DNA from: JAMIFV01 sp035906055
GTDB lineage: Bacteria > Pseudomonadota > Alphaproteobacteria > Rickettsiales > JABCZZ01
Direction: 5' to 3'
Assembly (NCBI GenBank): GCA_035906055.1
Contig: JAMIFV010000017.1
Span: 1 to 12,764, forward strand
DNA: 12,764 nt
The notes under the pieces: generated by a model
The model's input: only the letters and a program-made list of their open reading frames with translations
The model's database searches: none
What the model was told of the DNA's origin: nothing
Translations under genes and position numbers: made by a program
Part shown: one piece after another, positions 5,381 through 12,679 of the stretch
How the letters are laid out: every line of letters starts with the position of its first letter
How positions within the stretch are numbered: the stretch's first letter is position 1

Positions 5381-8032
5381 ATGGATGACCTGATAAGCGA
5401 GTTTATTACCGAAACCACTGAAAGCCTGCAAATGCTTGATTCCGAGCTTGTGAAGCTGGAGCAGGACCCCGCCAACGAAGCCATTCTGGGCAACATCTTC
5501 CGCCTTGTACACACCATCAAGGGCACGTGCGGGTTCCTTGGCCTGCCGAGGCTGGAACATGTGGCGCATGCAGGCGAGAACGTGCTGGGCAAGGTGCGCG
5601 ACAAGGTCATCACGGTTACGGGCGAGACGATCTCCCTCGTGCTGGAAGCGCTCGACTGCATCAAATCCATCGTGGAGTATCTGAGCAATCATGGTGAAGA
5701 ACCGGCAGGGGACGATACCGACCTGACCGGACGCCTCAACGCCTATGCCGAATCCAACGGCGCGTCCACCGGCGGCGCATCCAAACCCAGGGCAGAAGCC
5801 GCTCCTGTCGCCGCAGCGCCTGCAGAAGCGGCTCCCATACAGGCTGCTGAAGAACAACTCGCCGCTGCGCCGGTTGCGCAGCCGGATGCAGACATTGCCA
5901 GGAAAGCCAAGGAAACCGCGCTTCTGGAAGGCCTCGCTGCCGAAGCCAAGGAACGCGAAGCAGCCACTGCCACAGGCAATAGCGGCGGCGCGACGCAGTC
6001 CATCCGCGTGAACCTCGACGTACTGGAAAACCTCATGCAGATGGTGAGCGAGCTCGTGCTCACGCGCAACCAGCTGCTGCAGATCGTGCGCACGCGCAAT
6101 GACCCGGTTTTCGCCTCCCCGCTTCAGCATTTGAGCCATATCACGTCCGAGCTGCAGGAGGGTATCATGAAGACGCGCATGCAGCCTATCGGCAATGCAT
6201 GGTCCAAATTCCCGCGCCTTATCCGCGACCTTTCGCATGACCTGGGCAAAAAGATCGAGCTCAAGATGGTCGGTGCGGAAACCGAACTTGACCGCCAGCT
6301 TCTTGAAATGATCAAGGACCCGCTCACGCACATGGTGCGCAACTCCGCCGACCACGGGCTGGAAATGCCCGCTGACCGCAAGGCGGCTGGCAAGCCGGAA
6401 ACCGGCACGGTGACCCTGTCGGCTTTCCATGAAGGCGGGCATATCATTATCGAGATCAGCGATGACGGCCGCGGCCTCAATATCGAGCGCATCAAGAAGA
6501 AGTGCGTCGAGAACGGCCTTGCCACGGCAGCCGACCTTGCATCGCTGGCGGATGAGCAGATCATGCAGTTCATCTTCCGCCCCGGTTTCTCCACGGCGGA
6601 AAAAGTCACCAGCGTTTCCGGCCGCGGCGTGGGCATGGACGTGGTGCGCACCAATATCGAAAAAATCGGCGGGACGGTAGAGCTCAGCTCCGTTTACGGA
6701 AAAGGCTCCAAATTCACCATCAAGATCCCCCTCACGCTGGCCATCGTGTCCGTGCTTATCGTGGAAGCGGGCGGTGAGCGTTTCGCACTGCCGCAGATCA
6801 ACGTGCAGGAACTGGTAAGGGTAGGCGGGGACTCGGAACTGCATATCGAACATGTGAGCAGCGCCTCCGTGCTGCGCCTGCGTGGCAAGCTGCTGCCGCT
6901 GGTATCGCTGGCACAGGTGCTGGAACTTGATACGCCGCCCGTGACCGAAAAGACCGTGCAGTTCGTTGCTGTGTGCAAGGTGGGCGGGTTCAACTTCGGC
7001 CTCATCGTCAACCGTGTGTTCGATACGGAGGAAATCGTGGTCAAGCCGACCTCGGAGATCCTCAAATCCATTCCCATCTATTCAGGCAATACGATTCTCG
7101 GTGACGGCAGCGTCATCATGATCCTTGACCCCAATGGCCTTGCGCGCACTACCGGCGAGCAGGAAGTGGGCGGCGGCGGCAATCAGGACGCCGTCAACGA
7201 TATAAAGAAGTCGCTTAACAGCAGCACGCTGGTCAATTTCCTGCTGTTCAACTCCGGCAAGGGGGCGCCCAAAGTGGTGCCGCTGGAGCTGGTATCGCGC
7301 CTTGAAGAGATAGACATGTCCACGCTGGAACTCTCCGGCGAACATAAAGTGGTGCAGTATCGCGACGATCTCATGCGTATGCGCACGCTGGACCCTGCCG
7401 ATCCGATTCCTGAGTCGGGCAATAAGGAAGTGGTGGTGTTCAATTACGACGGCAAAACGCTTGGCCTGGTGGTGGACGAGATCGTGGATATCACGGCGGC
7501 ACCCTATGAAATCAAACTTTCTTCCAGCCAGCCGGGTGTGCTGGGCAGCATGGTGATTGATGGCAGGACTACGGACGTGGTGGATGTGGCTTTTCTGTTG
7601 CACGACCTGGTGGGCAGCAACGATGCCGATTCTGTGCTTGAAGGGCGCAAGACCGCGCGCGTGCTGGTGGTGGACGACAGCCCGTTCTTCCTTAATATTA
7701 CCGTGCCGTTCCTCAAGTCCGGTGGATATAAGGTAACGTCGGCCAACAGCGCCGAAGACGCCATGCGCACGCTGGAGAACTCCAAATATGCGTTCGATGT
7801 CATCATCAGCGATATCGAAATGCCGGTGATCGACGGGTTCGGTTTTGCCGAGATGTGCCAGAACCATCCCAAGATCGCCAATATCCCCATCTTTGCTTTT
7901 ACCTCCGCCAAGAATGAACGCATTACCCAGCGCGGCAAAGACTGCGGTTTCCGGGATATCATCCTGAAAACCGACAGGGCGGGGCTGCTCAACGCGATCG
8001 CCGATACCGTCAAACAGAAGGAGCTTGCATAA
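5381..8032 (+). CDS. cheA: chemotaxis histidine kinase CheA, hybrid with two CheW-like domains and a C-terminal receiver
   Basis: An 883-residue sensor kinase that autophosphorylates under receptor control and passes phosphate to CheY and CheB. Domains in order: Hpt about 1-105 with phospho-accepting H44 in HTIKGTCGFLG; an Ala/Glu-rich linker about 106-205 where a P2 domain would sit, but none is recognisable; dimerisation helices about 206-275; ATPase about 305-450 with N-box HMVRNSADHGLE (H317, N321), DDGRG (361-365) and GRGVGMD (414-420); CheW-like domain about 452-590; a second, diverged CheW-like domain about 615-746; receiver about 759-880 with D765/D766, phospho-acceptor D811 and K863. 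The start at 5381 follows AGGGGA with a 6-nt spacer; the frame is open upstream, but those residues overlap chpT and are not CheA-like. A receiver-tailed CheA is known from Azospirillum Che1; the tail could be a phosphate sink, an autoregulator or a donor to ChpT. Confidence 0.95.
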   Translation: MDDLISEFITETTESLQMLDSELVKLEQDPANEAILGNIFRLVHTIKGTCGFLGLPRLEHVAHAGENVLGKVRDKVITVTGETISLVLEALDCIKSIVEYLSNHGEEPAGDDTDLTGRLNAYAESNGASTGGASKPRAEAAPVAAAPAEAAPIQAAEEQLAAAPVAQPDADIARKAKETALLEGLAAEAKEREAATATGNSGGATQSIRVNLDVLENLMQMVSELVLTRNQLLQIVRTRNDPVFASPLQHLSHITSELQEGIMKTRMQPIGNAWSKFPRLIRDLSHDLGKKIELKMVGAETELDRQLLEMIKDPLTHMVRNSADHGLEMPADRKAAGKPETGTVTLSAFHEGGHIIIEISDDGRGLNIERIKKKCVENGLATAADLASLADEQIMQFIFRPGFSTAEKVTSVSGRGVGMDVVRTNIEKIGGTVELSSVYGKGSKFTIKIPLTLAIVSVLIVEAGGERFALPQINVQELVRVGGDSELHIEHVSSASVLRLRGKLLPLVSLAQVLELDTPPVTEKTVQFVAVCKVGGFNFGLIVNRVFDTEEIVVKPTSEILKSIPIYSGNTILGDGSVIMILDPNGLARTTGEQEVGGGGNQDAVNDIKKSLNSSTLVNFLLFNSGKGAPKVVPLELVSRLEEIDMSTLELSGEHKVVQYRDDLMRMRTLDPADPIPESGNKEVVVFNYDGKTLGLVVDEIVDITAAPYEIKLSSSQPGVLGSMVIDGRTTDVVDVAFLLHDLVGSNDADSVLEGRKTARVLVVDDSPFFLNITVPFLKSGGYKVTSANSAEDAMRTLENSKYAFDVIISDIEMPVIDGFGFAEMCQNHPKIANIPIFAFTSAKNERITQRGKDCGFRDIILKTDRAGLLNAIADTVKQKELA

Positions 8033-8511
8033 TGTCCACTGCATTGAAGGTTGTAGAAGGTTCCGGCACGGCAGCCACCAGGGAAGGTGAGTTCGTCACC
8101 ATGCGCGTGGCGGGGCAGTTGTTCGGTATCGATGTGATGAGCGTGCAGGACGTGCTGCGCGGCCTGAAAGTAACGCGTATTCCTCTGGCGCCCAAGCAGG
8201 TGGCCGGTTCACTGAATCTGCGCGGGCGCATCGTGACGGCGATCAACGTGCGGGAATGCCTTGACCTTGGGTCCTATACCGGTACGCCGATCCCCAAGGA
8301 ACGCATCATGAGCGTGGTGGTGGAACACCGCAATGAATTCTTCAGCCTGATCGTGGATGCTATCGGAGAGGTGATCAACCTGCCGCTGGCGCAGATCGAG
8401 AAAAGCCCTGCCAACCTTTCCGGCAGGTGGAGGGATGTGGCCTCCGGCGTCTACAAGATGGAAGGGGAATTGCTCGTGCTTATCGATATCGATAAATTAT
8501 TGAAGTTTTGA
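8032..8511 (+). CDS. cheW: chemotaxis coupling protein CheW
   Basis: A 159-residue adaptor that links CheA to methyl-accepting receptors in the polar array. A short N-terminal extension (about 1-18) precedes a single CheW domain, with FGIDVMSVQDVLR, the conserved LNLRGRIV segment (R64-G65) and the closing LLVLIDIDKLL strand and helix. Its ATG shares one base with the cheA stop (TAATG), and AAGGAG sits at 8017-8022 inside the cheA end, so it is translationally coupled. Length and motifs are ordinary for the family. Confidence 0.95.
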   Translation: MSTALKVVEGSGTAATREGEFVTMRVAGQLFGIDVMSVQDVLRGLKVTRIPLAPKQVAGSLNLRGRIVTAINVRECLDLGSYTGTPIPKERIMSVVVEHRNEFFSLIVDAIGEVINLPLAQIEKSPANLSGRWRDVASGVYKMEGELLVLIDIDKLLKF

Positions 8512-8514
8512 CCC

Positions 8515-8799
8515 ATGAAAACAATCTTCCGCTGGCTAATGACAGCCCTTGCCGCCTGCGCAGCTTCTGCCTGCGTGGATCCCAATGAAGAAAAGGGCAT
8601 CTGCACTTACCTTGGCACCTGCGAGATGGGGCTTGAGACATATATGGACCTCAATTACTGCAAGGAACTGGGCAGTTGCGACGACGGTACCGATCCCACC
8701 GAATATACGGCAAGCGGCAAGCCCTCAAAGGTTTCAGGCGGCGGTATTTCGAACACTGACTCCAGCAGTTCAAGTTCAGCAAATGATGATTCGCAATAA
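8515..8799 (+). CDS. small cysteine-rich predicted lipoprotein of unknown function
   Basis: I do not recognise this 94-residue protein. It starts 3 nt after the cheW stop and has only a weak ribosome binding site (GAAG), so it is probably made by coupling from cheW. Residues 1-20 look like an export signal: a short basic start, a hydrophobic stretch, and either LAAC (C15) or ASAC (C20) as lipobox. The mature part has two copies of a CxxLGxC motif, CTYLGTC (30-36) and CKELGSC (49-55), which could form two small disulfide loops or bind metal. The last third is rich in Ser, Asp and Gly and probably unstructured. Its place inside a che operon suggests a job at the envelope tied to sensing or motility, but nothing in the sequence names it. 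Confidence 0.7.
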   Translation: MKTIFRWLMTALAACAASACVDPNEEKGICTYLGTCEMGLETYMDLNYCKELGSCDDGTDPTEYTASGKPSKVSGGGISNTDSSSSSSANDDSQ

Positions 8800-8835
8800 T
8801 GAATGCTCAACAAAAGATAAACAGCAGGATAGATC

Positions 8836-9201
8836 ATGAAAACATGTCTGATAGTAGACGATTCACGCGTGGTGCGCAAAGTGGCGGGCGGTATCATGAC
8901 CAAGCTCGGCTTTACGATCGCCGAAGCTGAGGACGGCCAGAAGGCGCTCGATTACTGCCAGACGACGCTGCCCGACCTGATCCTGCTGGACTGGTACATG
9001 CCGGTGATGGACGGCATGGGGTTCATCGTGAAGCTGCGCGCCCTGCCCGAAGGGGCAAAACCCGTGGTGATATTCTGCACCACCGAGAACAATATGGAAA
9101 ATATCCAGAAAGCCATTATGGCAGGCGCCAATGAATATGTGATGAAACCGTTTGACGAGGAGCTGATCTCTTCGAAACTGTCTCAGCTGGGAATGTTATA
9201 G
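8836..9201 (+). CDS. cheY: chemotaxis response regulator CheY (single receiver domain)
   Basis: A 121-residue stand-alone receiver. When phosphorylated by CheA it would bind the flagellar switch. The acidic pocket D8/D9, phospho-acceptor D52 in LLDWYMPVMDG, conserved T82/T83, switch tyrosine Y101 and lysine K104 in YVMKPF are all present, so it should be fully active. No output domain follows. AGGA at 8826-8829 with a 6-nt spacer precedes the ATG. The gene lies 36 nt after the small lipoprotein gene and overlaps cheB by one base. Confidence 0.93.
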   Translation: MKTCLIVDDSRVVRKVAGGIMTKLGFTIAEAEDGQKALDYCQTTLPDLILLDWYMPVMDGMGFIVKLRALPEGAKPVVIFCTTENNMENIQKAIMAGANEYVMKPFDEELISSKLSQLGML

Positions 9202-10316
9202 TGACCAGTGACCTTTCCGCTCCCATACGCCTGATGGTGGTTGACGACTCCGCTATTATACGCGGGCTGTTTCAGCGTGCGGTGAAGGAACAGCCCGATA
9301 TCGAGATCGTGGCGACTGCTTCCAACGGCCAGGTTGCCATCGACCGCCTGAAGGCCATCCCTGCCGACGTGATCACGCTGGATGTGGAAATGCCGCTCAT
9401 GGACGGCATCACCGCGCTGCCCGAACTGCAAAAAGTATCGCCCTCCACGCGCATCATCATGGTGTCCACGCTCACGCAGCGTAATGCGGCCATCAGCCTT
9501 AAGGCGATGGAGTTGGGCGCTTCCGATTACCTGGCCAAACCAAGCTCGCAGGGCGAGAATGAAGTAAAGGAATTTTTCGCTGAGTTCCTTGCCAAGGTGC
9601 GTGCGCTGGCACCGCGCAAGCGCAAGCTGCTGCTGGAAGGTGCTGAAGCTAAACCTGCTCAGCCTCATCAGCCCGCCGCTGCTGCGGCACCTGTGGCAAA
9701 ACCCTCAAGCGCCGTGATTCCCGTCACCACGTATCCCAAGCTTCCGGTGAGGGCGCTGGCGATCGGCTCTTCCACCGGTGGGCCGCAGGCGCTGGCCACT
9801 GTATTCAAGGGACTTGCCAGCAGGTTTCCCAATGTGCCGGTATTCATTACGCAGCATATGCCGCCGACTTTTACCACTATTCTCGCCGGGCATCTTAAGG
9901 AATTATGTGGCCGACCCTGCGCGGAAGGTGTGGACGGCGAAGAAGTGAAAGCAGGCTCCGTGTATATCGCGCCGGGCAATTACCACATGCAGCCGGAGAA
10001 GATCGACGGCAAGGTGGTGATAAAGCTCAACCAGAATCCGCAGGTGAATTTCTGCCGCCCGGCGGTTGATCCCATGCTGCATTCGCTTACGCAGATATAC
10101 GGCACGGGACTGCTCAGCGTCATCCTCACCGGCATGGGCAGCGACGGCGCCGAAGGCTGCAAGGAAGTGGCTGCGGCGGCAGGCACAGTGGTGGCGCAGA
10201 ACGAAGCCACCTGCGTGGTGTGGGGCATGCCAAGGGCTGTCACGGAGGCCAATATCTGTTCCGCCGTATTGCCGCTGGATGACATAGCTGCCTACATACA
10301 GAAGGCGTGCCAATGA
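9201..10316 (+). CDS. cheB: chemotaxis methylesterase/glutamine deamidase CheB
   Basis: A 371-residue receptor-modifying enzyme that removes methyl groups from glutamates of chemoreceptors, reversing CheR, and is activated by phosphorylation from CheA. The receiver domain covers about 8-125 with D15/D16, phospho-acceptor D61 in TLDVEMPLMDG and K113. An Ala/Pro-rich linker (about 145-180) leads to the esterase domain, about 183-368, with catalytic S191 in GSSTGGPQAL, H219 in TQHMP and D315 in GMGSDGAEG. The start is GTG at 9201, sharing one base with the cheY stop, with GGGAA at 9189-9193. Deamidase activity is known for the family, but no CheD lies in this window. Confidence 0.95.
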   Translation: MTSDLSAPIRLMVVDDSAIIRGLFQRAVKEQPDIEIVATASNGQVAIDRLKAIPADVITLDVEMPLMDGITALPELQKVSPSTRIIMVSTLTQRNAAISLKAMELGASDYLAKPSSQGENEVKEFFAEFLAKVRALAPRKRKLLLEGAEAKPAQPHQPAAAAAPVAKPSSAVIPVTTYPKLPVRALAIGSSTGGPQALATVFKGLASRFPNVPVFITQHMPPTFTTILAGHLKELCGRPCAEGVDGEEVKAGSVYIAPGNYHMQPEKIDGKVVIKLNQNPQVNFCRPAVDPMLHSLTQIYGTGLLSVILTGMGSDGAEGCKEVAAAAGTVVAQNEATCVVWGMPRAVTEANICSAVLPLDDIAAYIQKACQ

Positions 10317-11128
10317 ATCCGCAGGACTTTGATTTCATCAGCGGCCTACTGAAGAAGCGCTCCGGCCTTGCGCTGACGCCGGACAAGGTATACCTGCTGG
10401 AAAGCCGCCTGACGCCTATCGCGCGTGCCAATAACTGCGCCGATATCACCGCGTTCATCGCGCAGATGCGTGTGAACCCGAATGAGAAAGTGATCGCTGA
10501 AGTGATCGACGCGATGACCACCAACGAGTCGATGTTTTTCCGCGACCAGAAACCGTTCGACCAGTTGCGCCAGTTCATCCTGCCGCGTTTCAAGGAGAAG
10601 AACGGTGTGGTAGGCAAGATGCGTATCTGGAGCGCGGCATGTTCCAACGGGCAGGAGCCCTATTCGGTGGCGATGTGCCTTGGCGAAGAGAGCGTGAAGA
10701 TGCCGGGCTATACGTATGAGATTCTCGGCACTGACATTTCGCCGCGCGTGCTGGAAAAAGCAAAGCAGGGCATTTACACGCAGTTCGAGATCCAGCGCGG
10801 CCTGCCCATCATGCTGATGCTGAAATACTTCAAGCAGCTTCCCGACAACACCTGGCAGGCCAACGACCAGTTGCGCTCCACGGTGAGTTACCGCTACGCC
10901 AACCTGCTGGAGCCGTTTCTCGGCATGGGCATGTTCGACCTCATCCTCTGCCGCAACGTGCTGATCTATTTCGACGAGCCGACCAAGCGCGATATCGTCG
11001 ACCGCATGGCAAGGATCCTCAATCCCGGCGGCATCCTCATGCTGGGCAGCACGGAAAGCCTTATGGGTGTAACCAACATGTTCAAACAACTGGACGACCA
11101 GCGCGGCCTGCATGTCGTGGCGGGTTGA
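10313..11128 (+). CDS. cheR: chemotaxis protein methyltransferase CheR
   Basis: A 271-residue enzyme that methylates receptor glutamates with S-adenosylmethionine for adaptation. An N-terminal helical domain (about 1-70) includes TNESMFFRD at its end. The methyltransferase domain follows, with the SAM-binding segment WSAACSNGQEPYSVA (106-120), LGTDIS (138-143) and LILCRNVLIYFD (210-221). I see no C-terminal TPR or other extension. The ATG at 10313 overlaps the cheB stop (ATGA), and AAGG at 10302-10305 gives a 7-nt spacer; an in-frame GTG at 10307 is too close to that site to be used. Confidence 0.95.
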   Translation: MNPQDFDFISGLLKKRSGLALTPDKVYLLESRLTPIARANNCADITAFIAQMRVNPNEKVIAEVIDAMTTNESMFFRDQKPFDQLRQFILPRFKEKNGVVGKMRIWSAACSNGQEPYSVAMCLGEESVKMPGYTYEILGTDISPRVLEKAKQGIYTQFEIQRGLPIMLMLKYFKQLPDNTWQANDQLRSTVSYRYANLLEPFLGMGMFDLILCRNVLIYFDEPTKRDIVDRMARILNPGGILMLGSTESLMGVTNMFKQLDDQRGLHVVAG

Positions 11129-11960
11129 CATACTTCGCGCGGTCTTTATAGGCTTCATAGCGTTTTACAGTTTGCTGTGCCTGATCATGTGGGGACTTCA
11201 GCGCAACCTCATGTACCAATATTCTTCGGTCATTGATAAGCCTGCGGCATATGGGTTATCAGGCTTTGAAGAAGCCAGAGTGACAAGCGCTGATGGGGTG
11301 CGCGTGCAACTCTGGCGCAAAGCGCCAAAGCTGGGATATCCCACTATAGTGTTCTTCCACGGCAACGCAGGCAATATGGCCATGCGCACGCCTTATTTTG
11401 AGGCTTTTGCGGCGGCGGGTTTCGGTGTGGTGGGGCTGGACTACCGGGGTTTTGGCAAAAGCGAGGGAACACCCACGGAAGAAGGGCTTTATGCGGATGC
11501 GCGCGCAGCGGTGTATTATGCTATGAACGAGCTGCAGTTGCCTGTATCCGAACTTATCTTTTTTGGGGAATCGCTTGGCACCGGCGTTGCGGTGCAGATG
11601 GCTACGGAATATGACGGCGCGGCATTGGTTCTGGTGTCGCCCTATACCTCCATGGATGTGCTTGCGGCTGCGCGCTACCCGTTCCTTCCGGTGCGCTACC
11701 TGCTTGAGGATAAATATGATTCCCTGCAGAAGATAACACGTGTGAAGGAGCCGTCGCTCATCTTGCATGGCGACAATGACTGGATCGTGCCGGTGGAGCA
11801 TGGCAGGGAACTTTTTGCCAAAGCCAATGAGCCTAAACAAGCAGTGTACTACCCCGGCAAGGGGCACACCGACCTTGATATGGGCCAGTTAATAAAAGAC
11901 ATGACAGCATTCTGCGTTGCCCATAACATCGTGGTGGTACAAGCGGGTGAAAAGCAATGA
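11112..11960 (+). CDS. membrane-anchored alpha/beta hydrolase (Bem46/ABHD13-like)
   Basis: A 282-residue predicted serine hydrolase. Residues 8-27 form a transmembrane helix after a short basic start, followed by the QRNLMY segment seen in this group, so the enzyme is probably tethered to the inner membrane. The hydrolase core has the oxyanion-hole motif FFHGNAGN (81-88), DYRGFGKSEG (110-119), nucleophile S154 in FGESLGTG, D223 in HGDNDWIVP and H252 in GKGHTD, a complete catalytic triad. The substrate is not predictable; related proteins are annotated as esterases or peptidases without proof. Its start lies inside the cheR end (17-bp overlap) and no clear ribosome binding site is visible, so translation probably depends on cheR. 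A related gene follows in tandem. Confidence 0.82.
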   Translation: MSWRVDILRAVFIGFIAFYSLLCLIMWGLQRNLMYQYSSVIDKPAAYGLSGFEEARVTSADGVRVQLWRKAPKLGYPTIVFFHGNAGNMAMRTPYFEAFAAAGFGVVGLDYRGFGKSEGTPTEEGLYADARAAVYYAMNELQLPVSELIFFGESLGTGVAVQMATEYDGAALVLVSPYTSMDVLAAARYPFLPVRYLLEDKYDSLQKITRVKEPSLILHGDNDWIVPVEHGRELFAKANEPKQAVYYPGKGHTDLDMGQLIKDMTAFCVAHNIVVVQAGEKQ

Positions 11961-12580
11961 AGCTGCCAAAGTTAAGAATCACATGGGAAGGCGTCGGCAG
12001 GGTACTCTTTGCCTATATGGCGATATGCGCGTTCATGTGGCTGTTCCAGCGCAACCTCATGTATGTTCCCCACGGTAATATAGAAGAACCACAGGCCTAT
12101 GGGTTGCAGGATTTTACTGATCACGCACTGACCACCGATGACGGGCAGAGTGTGCATGTATGGTATCATGCGGCGAAAGAAGGCTTTCCCACGATCGTGC
12201 ATTTCCACGGCAATGCGGGCAATCTTTCCCACCGCGCCCACCTGTTCAAGCGGATGGCGGATGCAGGCTTTGGGGTGCTGGGGCTGGACTATCGCGGCTT
12301 TGGCAAGAGCACGGGCAAGCCCTATGAGGAAGGCCTCTACATGGATGCGCGCGCGGCGCTGCATTATGCGATGGGCGAACTGAACGTGCCTGCGAAGGCG
12401 CTGATACTCTATGGTGAGTCGCTGGGAAGCGGCGTGGCGGTGCAGATGGCGACGGAATGTGAATGCGCGGCACTGGCGCTGCAATCGCCCTACACTTCGA
12501 TAGAGAACGTGGCGCAGCAGACGTATCCGTGGCTGCCGGTGCGCCTGCTGATACAGGACCGCTATAATTATCTTCGGTAA
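11957..12580 (+). pseudogene. alpha/beta hydrolase paralogue, C-terminally truncated at an IS200-type element
   Basis: The 207 encoded residues align along their length with the preceding hydrolase: membrane helix about 14-30, QRNLMY, HFHGNAGN (82-89), DYRGFGKS (111-118) and nucleophile S155 in YGESLGSG, with long identical stretches such as GSGVAVQMATE/GTGVAVQMATE. The match ends at DRYNYL, near residue 206, just before a TAA at 12578-12580. The last 75 or so residues, including the catalytic Asp and His, are missing, and an IS200/IS605-type left end starts right there. I infer disruption by insertion; the rest of the gene may lie beyond the element. The ATG overlaps the upstream stop (ATGA). 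Enzyme activity of the product is unlikely. Confidence 0.75.
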
Positions 12581-12581
12581 A

Positions 12582-12600
12582 CCCCCGGCTCTGCCGGGGG
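12582..12600. repeat. IS200-type left-end hairpin
   Basis: CCCCCGGC (12582-12589) and GCCGGGGG (12593-12600) pair perfectly around TCT. Subterminal hairpins at the ends of IS200/IS605 elements are the structures bound by the Y1 transposase. No T-run follows, so it is not a terminator. Confidence 0.7.
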
Positions 12601-12631
12601 ACTGATCATCGTTTGACGACTTCGGAAGTAT

Positions 12632-12678
12632 GTGACTTCCCTCTGCTAGCCGCCCAAGGCTCACCAGAGGAAAGTCAC
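12632..12678 (+). promoter_or_regulatory. leader hairpin sequestering the tnpA ribosome binding site
   Basis: GTGACTTCCCTCTG (12632-12645) pairs with CAGAGGAAAGTCAC (12665-12678), 13 of 14 positions, with a C-A mismatch. An inner AGCC/GGCT stem (12648-12651 with 12658-12661) caps it. The tnpA ribosome binding site AGAGGAAA (12666-12673) lies wholly in the 3' arm and would be hidden. A similar leader stem is known to repress translation in Salmonella IS200. Confidence 0.8.
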
Positions 12679-12679
12679 T

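Noticed and set aside
5321..6853. 510-codon open frame on the minus strand opposite cheA
   Set aside because: Antisense to cheA across conserved Hpt and kinase motifs; its residues are His/Arg/Ala-rich in a way typical of a GC-rich shadow frame.
12582..12600. Rho-independent terminator at the end of the che-hydrolase operon
   Set aside because: The hairpin is strong but has no T-run on either strand, and it sits at the end of an IS200-type element, where such hairpins are expected.
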